Below, piece by piece: positions 18,339-27,253 of a stretch of 64,000 bases of DNA. The stretch is taken from the NCBI GenBank assembly GCA_022563885.1, contig JADFMM010000003.1, positions 17,909 through 81,908 of the forward strand, written 5' to 3'. Made by a program: the position numbers and the translations under genes. How positions within the stretch are numbered: position 1 is the first letter of the stretch; each line of letters starts with the position of its first letter. This stretch comes from Planctomycetota bacterium (lineage in GTDB: Bacteria; Planctomycetota; Phycisphaerae; Sedimentisphaerales; Anaerobacaceae). Below the pieces are notes generated by a model. The model was not told the origin of the DNA. It ran no database searches and saw only the letters and a program-made list of their open reading frames with translations.

Positions 18339-19297
18339 GTTTGAATACGGGTATTCGTATCTTTTCTGGGAGCAGCAACCCTCAATTGGCAGATTCCGTG
18401 TGTGCCTACTTGGACGTGCCTCTGGGGCGGGTCCAAATTGAGAAATTTCCTGATGGGGAGAAGTGGATTCGGATTGCGGAGGACGTGCGAGGCAGTGATT
18501 GTTTCGTCATTCAGTCGACCTGTCGGCCTGTGGATGAACACCTGATGGAACTGCTGATCTTTCTGGACTGTCTACGCCGAGCGAGTGCGCAGCGTATTAC
18601 GGCTGTCATCCCCTACTTTGGGTATGCCCGACAGGATCGCAAGGATGAGGGACGCGTGCCGATCACGGCCAAGCTGGTGGCCAATATAATCACCACCGCA
18701 GGTGCGGATCGGGTCCTGGCGGTGGACTTGCATGCGAATCAGCTTCAGGGTTTTTTTGATATCCCTGTGGATCATCTGTCTGGCGAACTCATCTTGTGCG
18801 ATTATTTTCGCAAGAAGCACTTCGAAGAGTTGACGGTTGTCTCGCCTGATGTGGGCAACATGAAAATCGCAGCCAAGTATGCGGACGACTTGGGGGGTGA
18901 CTTGGCCATCGTGCACAAAAAACGGTTGACGGGGGATGCCGTGGAGGCTTTCATCCTCATCGGCGACGTGGAAGGTCGCTCGGTGTTGATGGTGGATGAC
19001 ATGATCGCTACGGCCGGGACGATATGCAGTGCCGCCCAAATGGTGAAGGAGCGGGGGGCCAAAAGCGTGACGATCGGGGCGACGCATGGTGTCTTCGCCG
19101 GCCCGGCACTCGAACGACTGGCGCAGGCGCCAATTGATGAAGTCGTGGTGACAGACACGATTCCTCTCAGTAAGGAGGTTGAAAAAATCGGGAAAATCAA
19201 GATTCTCAGCTGCGATGTGATGATTGGCGAGGCCATTCGCAGGATTTACAAGAACGAGTCTGTCAGTAGTCTATTTAAAAAGTCGGCCCGTTATTAG
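18335..19297 (+). CDS. prs: Ribose-phosphate pyrophosphokinase
   Basis: A 320-residue full-length PRPP synthase. Visible motifs: KFPDGEKWIRI, PYFGYARQDRKDEGR, the signature VDLHANQLQGFFDIPVDHL and the PRPP-binding loop MVDDMIATAGTICSAA. It makes PRPP from ribose-5-phosphate and ATP for nucleotide, tryptophan and histidine synthesis in the cytoplasm. Start codon overlaps the glmU stop by four bases, implying translational coupling; rplY follows after 118 bases. Confidence 0.96.
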   Translation: MSLNTGIRIFSGSSNPQLADSVCAYLDVPLGRVQIEKFPDGEKWIRIAEDVRGSDCFVIQSTCRPVDEHLMELLIFLDCLRRASAQRITAVIPYFGYARQDRKDEGRVPITAKLVANIITTAGADRVLAVDLHANQLQGFFDIPVDHLSGELILCDYFRKKHFEELTVVSPDVGNMKIAAKYADDLGGDLAIVHKKRLTGDAVEAFILIGDVEGRSVLMVDDMIATAGTICSAAQMVKERGAKSVTIGATHGVFAGPALERLAQAPIDEVVVTDTIPLSKEVEKIGKIKILSCDVMIGEAIRRIYKNESVSSLFKKSARY

Positions 19298-19415
19298 GCC
19301 TGTTGTTTAGGCCTATGGTTAGGTGGACCGTGAGACAATATGCAGAAGGATTCATCTCAATTTTGTGGCAGGTCCCAATGACTCCGGTGGTTGGCAGCTT
19401 GCGGGTGAGGTAACT

Positions 19416-20066
19416 ATGGGAAAAACATTTCTGCTGAAAGCAGAAGTACGCACCAAAACGGGCACCAAGGATGCAGCGAGGATCCGCAAGCAAGGACGCG
19501 TGCCGGCGACGGTCTATGGGCATAAGGAAACACCGACCTCTCTCTCCTTGGACGCACATGATTTCGTACAGGGTCTCCATCAGGGCCATCGGTTCATGGA
19601 GGTTGAGATCGAGGGAAAACTTGAGGCAATGATTGTGAAGGACCTACAATACGATCATTTTGGGCGTAATGTCGTGCATGTCGATTTTATGCGGGTCGAT
19701 GTGACCGAACGCGTCAAGGTACAGGTGCCGATTGAACTGAAGGGCGTGGCCAAGGGCACACACGAGGGCGGCATCATTGAAGAACATGCCACTCGCGTGG
19801 AGGTCGAGTGTCTGGTGGCGAATATCCCTGAAAAAATTGTCGTGGGCGTGAAGGACATCGGCGTGGGCGACGTGCTCCATGCCGGCGCAATTGAATTGCC
19901 GGATGGCGTGGATTTGGTCAGTCCCGCCGAGACGCTCTTGGTGACCTGCCACTTGAAGGCTGCAGCGATCAGTGCGGAGGAAGGAGAGATCGAAGAGGAA
20001 CCCGCCACCGCCGGCGGCCCCGAAGTCATCACCGAGAAGAAGACGGACGAGTCATCGGCCGGCTAG
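19416..20066 (+). CDS. rplY: Ribosomal protein bL25, long CTC form
   Basis: A 216-residue protein from ATG 19416, with GTGAGG just upstream; the open frame extends further but that part is not protein-like. The 5S rRNA-binding bL25 domain covers residues 1-95 (KTGTKDAARIRKQGRVPATV, VHVDFMRVD) and the TL5/CTC beta domain the next 90 residues (PIELKGVAKGTHEGGII, LHAGAIELPDGV), followed by an acidic tail. General stress protein CTC and TL5 share this layout. It lies between prs and pth, as in many bacteria. Confidence 0.94.
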   Translation: MGKTFLLKAEVRTKTGTKDAARIRKQGRVPATVYGHKETPTSLSLDAHDFVQGLHQGHRFMEVEIEGKLEAMIVKDLQYDHFGRNVVHVDFMRVDVTERVKVQVPIELKGVAKGTHEGGIIEEHATRVEVECLVANIPEKIVVGVKDIGVGDVLHAGAIELPDGVDLVSPAETLLVTCHLKAAAISAEEGEIEEEPATAGGPEVITEKKTDESSAG

Positions 20067-20093
20067 TCCGATGGCGGCGTGTGAACGGTTCCC

Positions 20094-20663
20094 ATGGCAG
20101 AGATGAAGATGCTGGTAGGCTTGGGAAATCCCGGGTTGAGATATGCGAAGACGAGACACAATGTGGGATTTGCAGTGGTTGATGCGTTGGCTCGGCGCTT
20201 TGCGGTGGAGGTCAAGCAACAGAAGTTTGGGGCTCGCTACGGCATGGTTGATGTTGAGGCTCATAAGGTGCTGCTTCTGAAACCGTGGCAATACATGAAT
20301 TTGAGTGGTCAGGCCGTGTCGCTGGCGGTGGGGTTCTATCAATTGCCCTTGGACAATGTGATGGTTTTTTTTGATGATATGGATTTGGAACCCGGCTGCC
20401 TGCGCATACGTTCGAAGGGCTCCGCGGGTGGGCACAATGGCTTGGCCGACATTCTGATCCGGCTGGGCACACAAGAAGTGCCGCGCTGCCGGGTGGGGAT
20501 AGGTCGACCTGAGTATTGTGATGGCGTCGGCCATGTGTTGGGGCGACCCTCCCGGCAGGAGCGTATTGTGTTGGACGAGGCGATTGATAGGGCAATGGAG
20601 GCGGCAGTGTGTTGGATGAAGCATGGATTGAACAGAGCTATGACGGACTACAACACCAGATAG
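20094..20663 (+). CDS. pth: Peptidyl-tRNA hydrolase
   Basis: A 189-residue protein with the family motifs LVGLGNPGLRYAKTRHNVGF (catalytic histidine in RHNVG), KPWQYMNLSGQAV, VFFDDMDLEPGCLRIR and GSAGGHNGLADI. It releases tRNA from prematurely dropped peptidyl-tRNA. It begins 27 bases after rplY and is followed by rpsF, so belongs to the same housekeeping transcript. Confidence 0.96.
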   Translation: MAEMKMLVGLGNPGLRYAKTRHNVGFAVVDALARRFAVEVKQQKFGARYGMVDVEAHKVLLLKPWQYMNLSGQAVSLAVGFYQLPLDNVMVFFDDMDLEPGCLRIRSKGSAGGHNGLADILIRLGTQEVPRCRVGIGRPEYCDGVGHVLGRPSRQERIVLDEAIDRAMEAAVCWMKHGLNRAMTDYNTR

Positions 20664-20716
20664 CCGGTCAAAGATAATAATTGTTTATAGCCCAGGTTGG
20701 CGGGAGGTAATCAGTT

Positions 20717-21391
20717 TTGGAAGAAACCGAAGAAGCAACAGAGATGGTTCTGGACCCCCAAAAGAGACTGTATGAGGCCATGTTCCTGGTCGATTCGGCT
20801 CAAGCAGGTTCCGATTGGGATGGCATACTGGCCGCGATTAACCGCGTGTTAGAGCGGGCGGAAGTGGACGTGGTGTCCATCCGCAAGTGGGCAGACCGCA
20901 AACTGGCATATGAAATCGGACACAAGGGTCGTGGCACCTACATATTGGCCTTCTTTAATGCGGACCCGCTGAAAATCGCTTCTATCGAGAAAGATGTCAA
21001 TCTCTCCGAACAGATCGCGCGGGTGTTGGTTTTGAGCACGGAAGGCCGTCCTGAGGAGTGTATTCGCAGGGACGTGAGCGGGGAGAGCAAGGCCCCGACC
21101 GATTACGTGAGGCCGGGGGAGCGTCCCGCTCGGAGGGATTCAGCGGGTGCTGCCCGGAGCGAGACGGCTGATGCCGCCACTGCGACCCCGCAGAAGTCGG
21201 CTCCAGCCCCCGCTGCGACTGCGGAGAAGACGGCTCCCGCCCCCGCTGCGACTGCGGAGAAGACGGCTCCCGCCCCGACAACGACTGAGTCGTCGGGGTT
21301 GAACAACGAGGCGTCGACCGTCGAGCTCAAAGTCGAGGCTCAATCTCCCCAGGAGGAGGTCGAGGGCCAGGAGAATCAAGTCGACGTGTGA
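20717..21391 (+). CDS. rpsF: Ribosomal protein bS6 with long low-complexity tail
   Basis: A 224-residue protein starting at TTG 20717, with GGGAGG about 10 bases upstream. The bS6 core is in residues about 15-110 (RLYEAMFLVDS, VVSIRKWADRKLAYEI, GTYILAFFNAD). Normal bS6 has 95-135 residues; here a further 110 residues of Ala/Pro/Thr/Glu follow, including an 11-residue unit (K-[ST]-A-P-A-P-A-A-T-A-E) repeated in tandem, and a very acidic end. The protein sits in the 30S platform beside bS18, whose gene follows after ssb. The tail is probably disordered; its role is unknown. Confidence 0.94.
   Translation: MEETEEATEMVLDPQKRLYEAMFLVDSAQAGSDWDGILAAINRVLERAEVDVVSIRKWADRKLAYEIGHKGRGTYILAFFNADPLKIASIEKDVNLSEQIARVLVLSTEGRPEECIRRDVSGESKAPTDYVRPGERPARRDSAGAARSETADAATATPQKSAPAPAATAEKTAPAPAATAEKTAPAPTTTESSGLNNEASTVELKVEAQSPQEEVEGQENQVDV
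21194..21292 (+). repeat. 33-bp tandem repeat inside rpsF
   Basis: Two almost identical 33-base units at 21194-21226 and 21227-21259 (two base differences), followed by a diverged third unit; they encode an Ala/Pro-rich 11-residue repeat. Likely to vary in copy number between strains. Confidence 0.85.
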
Positions 21392-21452
21392 CGTCGACAG
21401 TCGAGCGAGCGAAACAGGGGTAGATGACAGGGATGATTTAAAGGAGAAATCA

Positions 21453-21968
21453 ATGGCTGCTTATAATAAAATTTTGTTGATTGGGAACCTAACTAGAGAC
21501 CCACAACTGTCCTATACGCCGAGCCAGACACCGGTCGTTGACTTTGGCTTGGCGACGAACCGCAAATGGACGGGGCAAGATGGCACGCAACGGGAAGAGA
21601 CCTGTTTCGTCGACTGCCGCTCGTTTGGGCGCCAGGCTGAGACCATGAACAAGTATCTGACCAAGGGCAGCCCGGTCTTCATTGAGGGGAGGCTAACCTT
21701 CGATAGCTGGACGGCGCAGGACGGTAGCAAACGAAGCAAGCATCGAGTCACCGTCGAGACCTTCCAGTTTCTACGGGGTCAAGGGGGTCAGGAGGAGAGG
21801 CCCTCCGGCTATGAGACACAGGCCGCGGCTCCGGATGTGGAGTCGGCCCCGGCCTCCGCCGCTCCCATGTCGACTCCGTCGGCACCGCCGGCGGTGCCGG
21901 CCCCCGAGGCTGCGCCGGCCCCACAGACTCCGCCGGCCGGTATTCCAGAGGATGAAATTCCGTTTTAA
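21453..21968 (+). CDS. ssb: Single-stranded DNA-binding protein
   Basis: A 171-residue SSB with AAAGGAG seven bases before the ATG. The OB fold covers residues 1-112 (NKILLIGNLTRDPQLSYTP, RKWTGQDGTQREETCFVDC, GSPVFIEGRL). A Pro/Ala-rich linker follows and the protein ends in EDEIPF, the acidic tip that recruits replication and repair partners. It protects single-stranded DNA during replication. Located between rpsF and rpsR, the conserved rpsF-ssb-rpsR-rplI-dnaB order. Confidence 0.97.
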   Translation: MAAYNKILLIGNLTRDPQLSYTPSQTPVVDFGLATNRKWTGQDGTQREETCFVDCRSFGRQAETMNKYLTKGSPVFIEGRLTFDSWTAQDGSKRSKHRVTVETFQFLRGQGGQEERPSGYETQAAAPDVESAPASAAPMSTPSAPPAVPAPEAAPAPQTPPAGIPEDEIPF

Positions 21969-21992
21969 GTGACTCCATGTGATAGGGTTGTT

Positions 21993-22259
21993 ATGGGAAA
22001 GATGCTGAACGACAGAAAACCAAGAAATAACCGAAAACCTAGCTTTGCCGGTGCGCGTGAAACGACGCAATGCAGGTTCTGCAGGGGTTCCGTCAAGTAT
22101 ATCGATTACAAAGATATCGATACCCTGCAGAAACTGTTGACGAACCGTGGAAAGATCTATTCACGCAAACGCAGTGGCAACTGCGCGGGATGTCAGCGCA
22201 AGGCGCAGCGGGCTGTCAAGCGGGCGAGGTTTATGGCGCTGTTGCCCTACACGACATAG
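21993..22259 (+). CDS. rpsR: Ribosomal protein bS18 (zinc-ribbon form)
   Basis: An 88-residue protein, taken from ATG 21993; an ATG at 22002 is also possible, and the GTG at 21969 directly behind ssb is less likely. The core contains VKYIDYKDIDTLQKLLTNRG, KIYSRKRSGNC and KRARFMALLPY, all diagnostic for bS18. Two cysteine pairs, CRFC and CAGC, suggest a zinc-binding variant. It assembles with bS6 in the 30S platform. Confidence 0.95.
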   Translation: MGKMLNDRKPRNNRKPSFAGARETTQCRFCRGSVKYIDYKDIDTLQKLLTNRGKIYSRKRSGNCAGCQRKAQRAVKRARFMALLPYTT

Positions 22260-22337
22260 GTCTCTCTACGGGTCTATGCTCGTCTTTTTTTGCCTAGAAT
22301 CCTGACGCGCCCCATCTAGATATATGAGGTAAAGAAT

Positions 22338-22823
22338 ATGAAGGTGTTGCTTTGTGATGACATTGAAAGGCTCGGTTGGCTTGGTGATGTGGTTGAGGTC
22401 AACGACGGGTATGCTCGCAATTACCTATTACCCCAGGGATTGGCAAAAGTCGCGAGTCAGGGCAATATAAAAGCCATTGCCAAAGAGAAAGGCGCTCGAT
22501 CTGAAGAGCGTATCAAGGTTCGTAAGAGATTGGCGGAGGCCGCGGCGAAAGTGGAGGGCGCGGAAGCCGTCGTGGCAGCCAAGGCCAATGAGCAAGGGCA
22601 TCTGTTCGGTTCCATTACGGAAAAAGAGATTGCTGCGAACCTCCGCGAGCAGGGATTCGAAGTGGCCGACGAGATCGTCAAGTTGAGCACCCACATTAAG
22701 GAGTTGGGGACTCATACGGTCGATTTGAGATTCGCGGAAGACTTGACAGCCTCCGTGAGCGTGGTTGTGGTCTCGGATCATCCCGTTGCCGAAGCCAACG
22801 CCACCGGCAGCGATACAGCGTGA
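22338..22823 (+). CDS. rplI: Ribosomal protein bL9
   Basis: A 161-residue protein. The N-terminal rRNA-binding domain reads MKVLLCDDIERLGWLGDVVE and GYARNYLLPQGLA; a long connecting helix (residues 45-75) leads to a C-terminal domain with LFGSITEKEIA and IKELGTHTVDLRF. It binds 23S rRNA at the base of the L1 stalk. AGGTAA precedes the start; dnaB follows nine bases after its stop. Confidence 0.96.
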   Translation: MKVLLCDDIERLGWLGDVVEVNDGYARNYLLPQGLAKVASQGNIKAIAKEKGARSEERIKVRKRLAEAAAKVEGAEAVVAAKANEQGHLFGSITEKEIAANLREQGFEVADEIVKLSTHIKELGTHTVDLRFAEDLTASVSVVVVSDHPVAEANATGSDTA

Positions 22824-22832
22824 AGGAGCGGC

Positions 22833-24272
22833 ATGCCAGACGATCAGACTAGGGATGGGACGGTCCGGGAAGAGCGATCCGTCGAGCGATTCGGCAAAGC
22901 CGCCCCGCAGGCGGGCCACCTGGGCGAAATGCGCCGGATGCCGGAGTCTTTGGCGGCGGAAGCGGCGGTGTTGGGATCTATGATTATTGATCCGGCCTGT
23001 ATCGGCGAAGTTGTGGAACTGCTCACACTTGACTCCTTTTATCGGACGGAGCACCGGTTTATCTTTGAAGCCCTGTTGGATCTGTACCAGAACCACAGGA
23101 GTGAGACGATTGATGGGGTCGTCCTGCGGGACGAGCTGGAACGTCGCAAGCGAATTGAGGCGGTGGGTGGGGTGGCCTATCTCTCCAGACTTGTCGATTC
23201 CGTGCCTTCCTCGGCAAACGTGCGCTACTATGCGAACATCGTTAAGGACAAGGCGATTCTGCGGCAGTTGATTGACGCGGCCACGGCAACATTGGATCAG
23301 GCCTATGACCAAAGCGCCGATGTGTCCGAAATCCTCGATGAAGCGGAACGTAAGGTCTTTGCTGTCACTGAGACGAAGATCAGCACTGCCGCGAGCCCGA
23401 TCAAAGAACTCGTGACCCATGTCTATGAGATCATCGAAAAGAGAGAGGGCACTCATGTCACGGGCGTGCCCACCGGTTTTTTTGAGTTGGACGATATAAC
23501 CTGTGGCTTTCAAAAGGGGGATATGATCATCATTGCCGGGCGTCCCAGCATGGGCAAGACGACCTTCGTCTTGAACGTGGCCGAATATCTGGGTGTCCGT
23601 GAAAAGGTGCCCATTGCCTTCTTCTCGCTGGAAATGGGCAGGCAGATGTTGGCCGAGCGTTTTTTGTGCAGTGTGAGTTCGGTGGATGCCCAGCGGGTTC
23701 GCAAGGGGATGCTGACCACAGAGCATTATCAGAAACTGGTCGAGGCCTGCGGTATCCTGTCCGAAGCGCCGATCTATATCGACGACACCTCGGCGTTGAC
23801 TCCCCTGGAACTAAGGGCCAAGGCCCGGCGTCTAAAAAATCTGTATGGGATCGAACTCATCGTCATTGATTATTTGACCCTCATGCATGTGGGAACTCGG
23901 GTCGAGTCGCGTCAGCAGGAAATCAGTCTGATTTCCAGGTATCTCAAGGCCCTGGCCCGAGAACTGGATGTGCCGGTCGTGGTCCTCAGTCAATTAAACC
24001 GAAGCGTGGAGGGACGTGACGGTCATCGTCCCCGAATGAGTGACCTGCGGGAGAGTGGTAGTATCGAACAGGATGCCGACGTGATTCTTCTGCTGCACCG
24101 TGAGGACTACTATCATCGTGGTGATCTCGAGTATGCTAAGGACAACCTGTCTGAAGTGATCGTGGCAAAGCAGCGAAATGGTCCTACGGGCATGGTGAAG
24201 CTGGTTTTCAGAGAGGAATGTACGCGTTTTGAAAATGTCTCCCATGCCCCGGAGCAGTCGGTTCCCTTCTAA
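22833..24272 (+). CDS. dnaB: Replicative DNA helicase
   Basis: A 479-residue DnaB. The N-terminal collar domain spans residues about 35-140 (PESLAAEAAVLGSMIIDP); the RecA-like motor has Walker A AGRPSMGKTTF, FSLEMGRQMLAERFLC, IVIDYLTL, the Q/R region VVVLSQLNRSVEGRDGHRP and SDLRESGSIEQDADVI. It unwinds DNA at the fork and is loaded by DnaA/DnaC-like factors. The first 30 residues are an unusual charged extension. AGGAG precedes the start; it ends the rpsF-ssb-rpsR-rplI-dnaB cluster. Confidence 0.97.
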   Translation: MPDDQTRDGTVREERSVERFGKAAPQAGHLGEMRRMPESLAAEAAVLGSMIIDPACIGEVVELLTLDSFYRTEHRFIFEALLDLYQNHRSETIDGVVLRDELERRKRIEAVGGVAYLSRLVDSVPSSANVRYYANIVKDKAILRQLIDAATATLDQAYDQSADVSEILDEAERKVFAVTETKISTAASPIKELVTHVYEIIEKREGTHVTGVPTGFFELDDITCGFQKGDMIIIAGRPSMGKTTFVLNVAEYLGVREKVPIAFFSLEMGRQMLAERFLCSVSSVDAQRVRKGMLTTEHYQKLVEACGILSEAPIYIDDTSALTPLELRAKARRLKNLYGIELIVIDYLTLMHVGTRVESRQQEISLISRYLKALARELDVPVVVLSQLNRSVEGRDGHRPRMSDLRESGSIEQDADVILLLHREDYYHRGDLEYAKDNLSEVIVAKQRNGPTGMVKLVFREECTRFENVSHAPEQSVPF

Positions 24273-24415
24273 GTGAGAGTGGTTGCGAAGAGGAACCCTC
24301 GCCACTGAGTTGTTCAAAGAGCTGTATGGAATGGATAAGAGACTCCAGTAGAGCGTGTGCCCACTGCGGGGAGATGGTATTGACCTCGGGGGGAGCAGCT
24401 AGGTGGGGCATCCGC

Positions 24416-26632
24416 ATGCGAACGTCATGTTGTCCAGGGTCCGTCGGACGCTTGCCTGTCTTCGCGGCCCTCTTGCTTGTCTGTCACGTCTCCCTGGCCG
24501 CTGCGAATGGCGCTGTCCCCGGGACACCACTCGACGTGGATGCGGCGACTGACGATGTGACCCTTCGCGGAGATATCGTCCGGTCGATCGACTTTCATGG
24601 GAATACGCATTTCAAGAAGAAGGTGCTGCGTCAGCGTATCGGCATTGAGTTGGGAGATCAGATGGATCCTTTCTTGGCCGAGGGCGCGCGGCGCATCCTG
24701 GTAGACGTTCATAAGAAAGTGGGTTACGTCTTTGTGGAGGTCCTACAAAACAAAGATCTTCTCTCCCGCGGACGATTGGAATTCACCATTCGGGAAGGGG
24801 CTCGCGTTCGTATCAAGGCGGTTGAATTTGAAGGCAACAAGGCGTACCGAAATAATATTTTGCGGGCGGTCGTCAAAACGAAATCGAAGAAAATGTTTGT
24901 TCTGCGTTCCTACTACACCGAACAGAGGGTGGAAGAGGATGCCGAGAAGTTGCGAGAGTTTTATTACGATCACGGCTACTTGGGACACAAGGTGATCGTC
25001 AAGACGGCGTTCTCCGAGGATAAGGCCTGGAGCACCGTCACCTTTGTCATCGAGGAAGGGCAGCCCTATCATGTGGAGAGAGTGACCTATTCCGGGGCCA
25101 CGCACTTCAGCGAGGAGGCGCTCAGCAAAAACATTGAGGTCGCTTCGGGACAGATCTATCTGCGCGAGCGGGCGGAAAAGGGCAGACGTGATATTGAAGA
25201 TCTCTATCGAGAAAACGGTTTTATCGACGTGAGGGTGACGCAGCGGCCACGCTTCAAAGAGGATGCGGAGAATCGTACGGTTGTCGTGGATTTTGTTGTG
25301 GTCGAAGGGAGTCAGTTTCGCATTGGCCAAATCGTGGTGAAAGGCAACGAAGGCGTTCAGGACAAGGTGGTGCGCCGGGTGTTGGATGAGTACGGCTTTA
25401 CCCCGGGTAAACTGTACAACGCCAAGTTCGCCCCGGTCCGGGATGACAGTCTCTTGGAAAAATATGTGCAACGGAGTACTCTCGCCGAAGACGTCATCAT
25501 TCAACCCGTCCCCGCCGCCAACGGTGCGCCCGACCAAAAGGATGTCTATGTCGATATCACAGAGGGAATGACCGGCATGATCATGCCGGGCGTGGGTGTC
25601 AGCAGTGATCATGGGATTATGGGGCAGTTGGTCTACCAACAGCAAAACTTTGATATTCAGGATTGGCCTGAGAGTTGGAAGGAGGTGTTTTTCATGAAGG
25701 CCTTTCGTGGGGCGGGCCAAAACATGCGGATCGCCTTGGAACCGGGGACGCGCTTTAGCCGCTATTCTGTCTCCTTCAGTGATCCCTATTTTCGGGACCG
25801 GCCCATCAATCTGAATGTCAGCGGCAGCAGCTATACGCGTTTGTTGGAGAGTTACGACCAAAAGCGCCTCCGGGCCGCACTTGGCTTTGAGCATCGCAAG
25901 TGGGGAAGATTTCGTAAAGTCTTCAACATCCGCACGGAGCGCGTCGGTGTGCAAGCGTTGGACTTCGACGCCCCCCAGGAGATCCGCGACGTGGAAGGGG
26001 ATAACTATATCACCGGCCTCAAGGTGGGGACAGGCAAGACCGTTGTGGACGACATCTACATGCCCCATGAAGGCTATGTCTTCCGAGTGGCCTACGAGCA
26101 GGTCTTTGGCGAGTTTAATTTTGGCATCGCCACGGCCAGCGCCGTTCGCTACTACACCCTGTACGAGGACGTCTTGGAACGAAAAACCGTGCTGTCGGCC
26201 AGCGTCAAGGGCGGCACGATCTTGGGCGATGCCCCACCTTTCGAGAGGTTCTATGCGGGTGGCATGGATAGGTACTCGATTCGTGGGTTTGACTTCCGAG
26301 GCGTGAGTACTCGCGGGCTCCAGGTCTTTGACGATCCCGCCACGGCGCCGGTCGCCCAGATCAAAGATCCCATCGGTAGCGATTGGGTATTCACCGCCAG
26401 CGGCGAAGCGACCATTCCCCTGCTGGGGGAGAACTTCGCGCTGTTGGCCTTTTTAGACAGTGGTGTGGTCGATACGGGCGGGTGGCGTTACTCCGTCGGG
26501 ACCGGGATCCAGATACTGGTGCCCCAATGGTTTGGCCCCGTGCCCATGCGATTCGAGTTCGCCGTGCCGCTGCGCAAAGATGAAAAGGATGACGTGCGTC
26601 AGTTCAACTTCACGATGGGACGTCTGTTTTAG
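24416..26632 (+). CDS. bamA: Outer-membrane protein assembly factor BamA
   Basis: A 738-residue protein from ATG 24416, chosen because AGGTGGGG lies just upstream and a signal peptide follows (LPVFAALLLVCHVSLAAANG). Repeated POTRA domains fill residues about 35-390 (FHGNTHFKKKVLRQRIGI, EGARVRIKAVEFEGNKAYRN, GQPYHVERVTYSGATHFSEE, EGSQFRIGQIVVKGNEGV). The C-terminal 16-stranded barrel has the lid-lock motif GGMDRYSIRGFDFRGV and ends FNFTMGRLF, with terminal phenylalanine. It inserts barrel proteins into the outer membrane. skp and lipid A genes follow in the same direction, a classic arrangement. Confidence 0.95.
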   Translation: MRTSCCPGSVGRLPVFAALLLVCHVSLAAANGAVPGTPLDVDAATDDVTLRGDIVRSIDFHGNTHFKKKVLRQRIGIELGDQMDPFLAEGARRILVDVHKKVGYVFVEVLQNKDLLSRGRLEFTIREGARVRIKAVEFEGNKAYRNNILRAVVKTKSKKMFVLRSYYTEQRVEEDAEKLREFYYDHGYLGHKVIVKTAFSEDKAWSTVTFVIEEGQPYHVERVTYSGATHFSEEALSKNIEVASGQIYLRERAEKGRRDIEDLYRENGFIDVRVTQRPRFKEDAENRTVVVDFVVVEGSQFRIGQIVVKGNEGVQDKVVRRVLDEYGFTPGKLYNAKFAPVRDDSLLEKYVQRSTLAEDVIIQPVPAANGAPDQKDVYVDITEGMTGMIMPGVGVSSDHGIMGQLVYQQQNFDIQDWPESWKEVFFMKAFRGAGQNMRIALEPGTRFSRYSVSFSDPYFRDRPINLNVSGSSYTRLLESYDQKRLRAALGFEHRKWGRFRKVFNIRTERVGVQALDFDAPQEIRDVEGDNYITGLKVGTGKTVVDDIYMPHEGYVFRVAYEQVFGEFNFGIATASAVRYYTLYEDVLERKTVLSASVKGGTILGDAPPFERFYAGGMDRYSIRGFDFRGVSTRGLQVFDDPATAPVAQIKDPIGSDWVFTASGEATIPLLGENFALLAFLDSGVVDTGGWRYSVGTGIQILVPQWFGPVPMRFEFAVPLRKDEKDDVRQFNFTMGRLF

Positions 26633-26659
26633 GAATCGTTACGACCGAAAGGATAGACC

Positions 26660-27250
26660 ATGAAGATCAGAACCACGATTGTTCTATGTTGTCTCTCAGC
26701 GCTTCTCGTGCTAGCGATGGGCCACCAGAGTCCCGCTCAGCAGGACTCGGTGGAACCCTGGAACCGCATCGGTGTCGTCAGTGTGATGAAGGTCATGCAG
26801 TTGAGCCAGAAGAATACCGATCATCACAAGAGGGTGAACGCGGAACGGAATGAGCGGCGCGCCGAGCTTCAGAAGAGGGTCCAGGATCTACAGGCGGATG
26901 AGGCTAGTCTCAAGACGATGCGTCGGGGCAGTGAGGACCATCTCACCCAGTACAGGAGCATGCTCCTGAAGCAGGGTCAGTTAGAAGCGCTCGAAAAGTT
27001 TTACAACCAGACGTTCGAGGCTAACAACAACGAATGGTCACAGGACATCTATCAGGAAATACTGCAAGCGGTCAGTCACGTGGCCCAAGAAATGGGGCTT
27101 AATATGGTGTTCGAACGGACGGAGCCTGAGTTTCCCATGCCGCCCGAACTGCTTGGGCAAACGGTGGGCAGCCACAAGCTGCTTTACCACAGTGGCCCTA
27201 TTGATATCACGGATCAGGTGATCGACAAGATTGACGCCACCCAGAACTGA
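26660..27250 (+). CDS. skp: Periplasmic chaperone, Skp/OmpH family
   Basis: A 196-residue secreted protein: signal peptide TIVLCCLSALLVLAMGHQSPAQ, start of the mature domain RIGVVSVMKVMQ (the typical short first strand), then a long charged coiled coil (residues about 52-125, KRVNAERNERRAELQKRVQD) and a closing strand LNMVFERTEPEF. This is the jellyfish-like chaperone that carries unfolded barrel proteins to BamA. The sequence is diverged but the context between bamA and lpxD settles it. AAGGA is seven bases upstream. Confidence 0.85.
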   Translation: MKIRTTIVLCCLSALLVLAMGHQSPAQQDSVEPWNRIGVVSVMKVMQLSQKNTDHHKRVNAERNERRAELQKRVQDLQADEASLKTMRRGSEDHLTQYRSMLLKQGQLEALEKFYNQTFEANNNEWSQDIYQEILQAVSHVAQEMGLNMVFERTEPEFPMPPELLGQTVGSHKLLYHSGPIDITDQVIDKIDATQN

Positions 27251-27253
27251 CCC

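Noticed and set aside
22428..23726. 432-codon minus-strand frame antisense to rplI and dnaB
   Set aside because: It mirrors well-conserved ribosomal and helicase genes and has no recognisable domain; a codon-bias shadow.
24743..26068. 441-codon minus-strand frame antisense to bamA
   Set aside because: His/Asp/Leu-rich shadow of bamA with no domain pattern.
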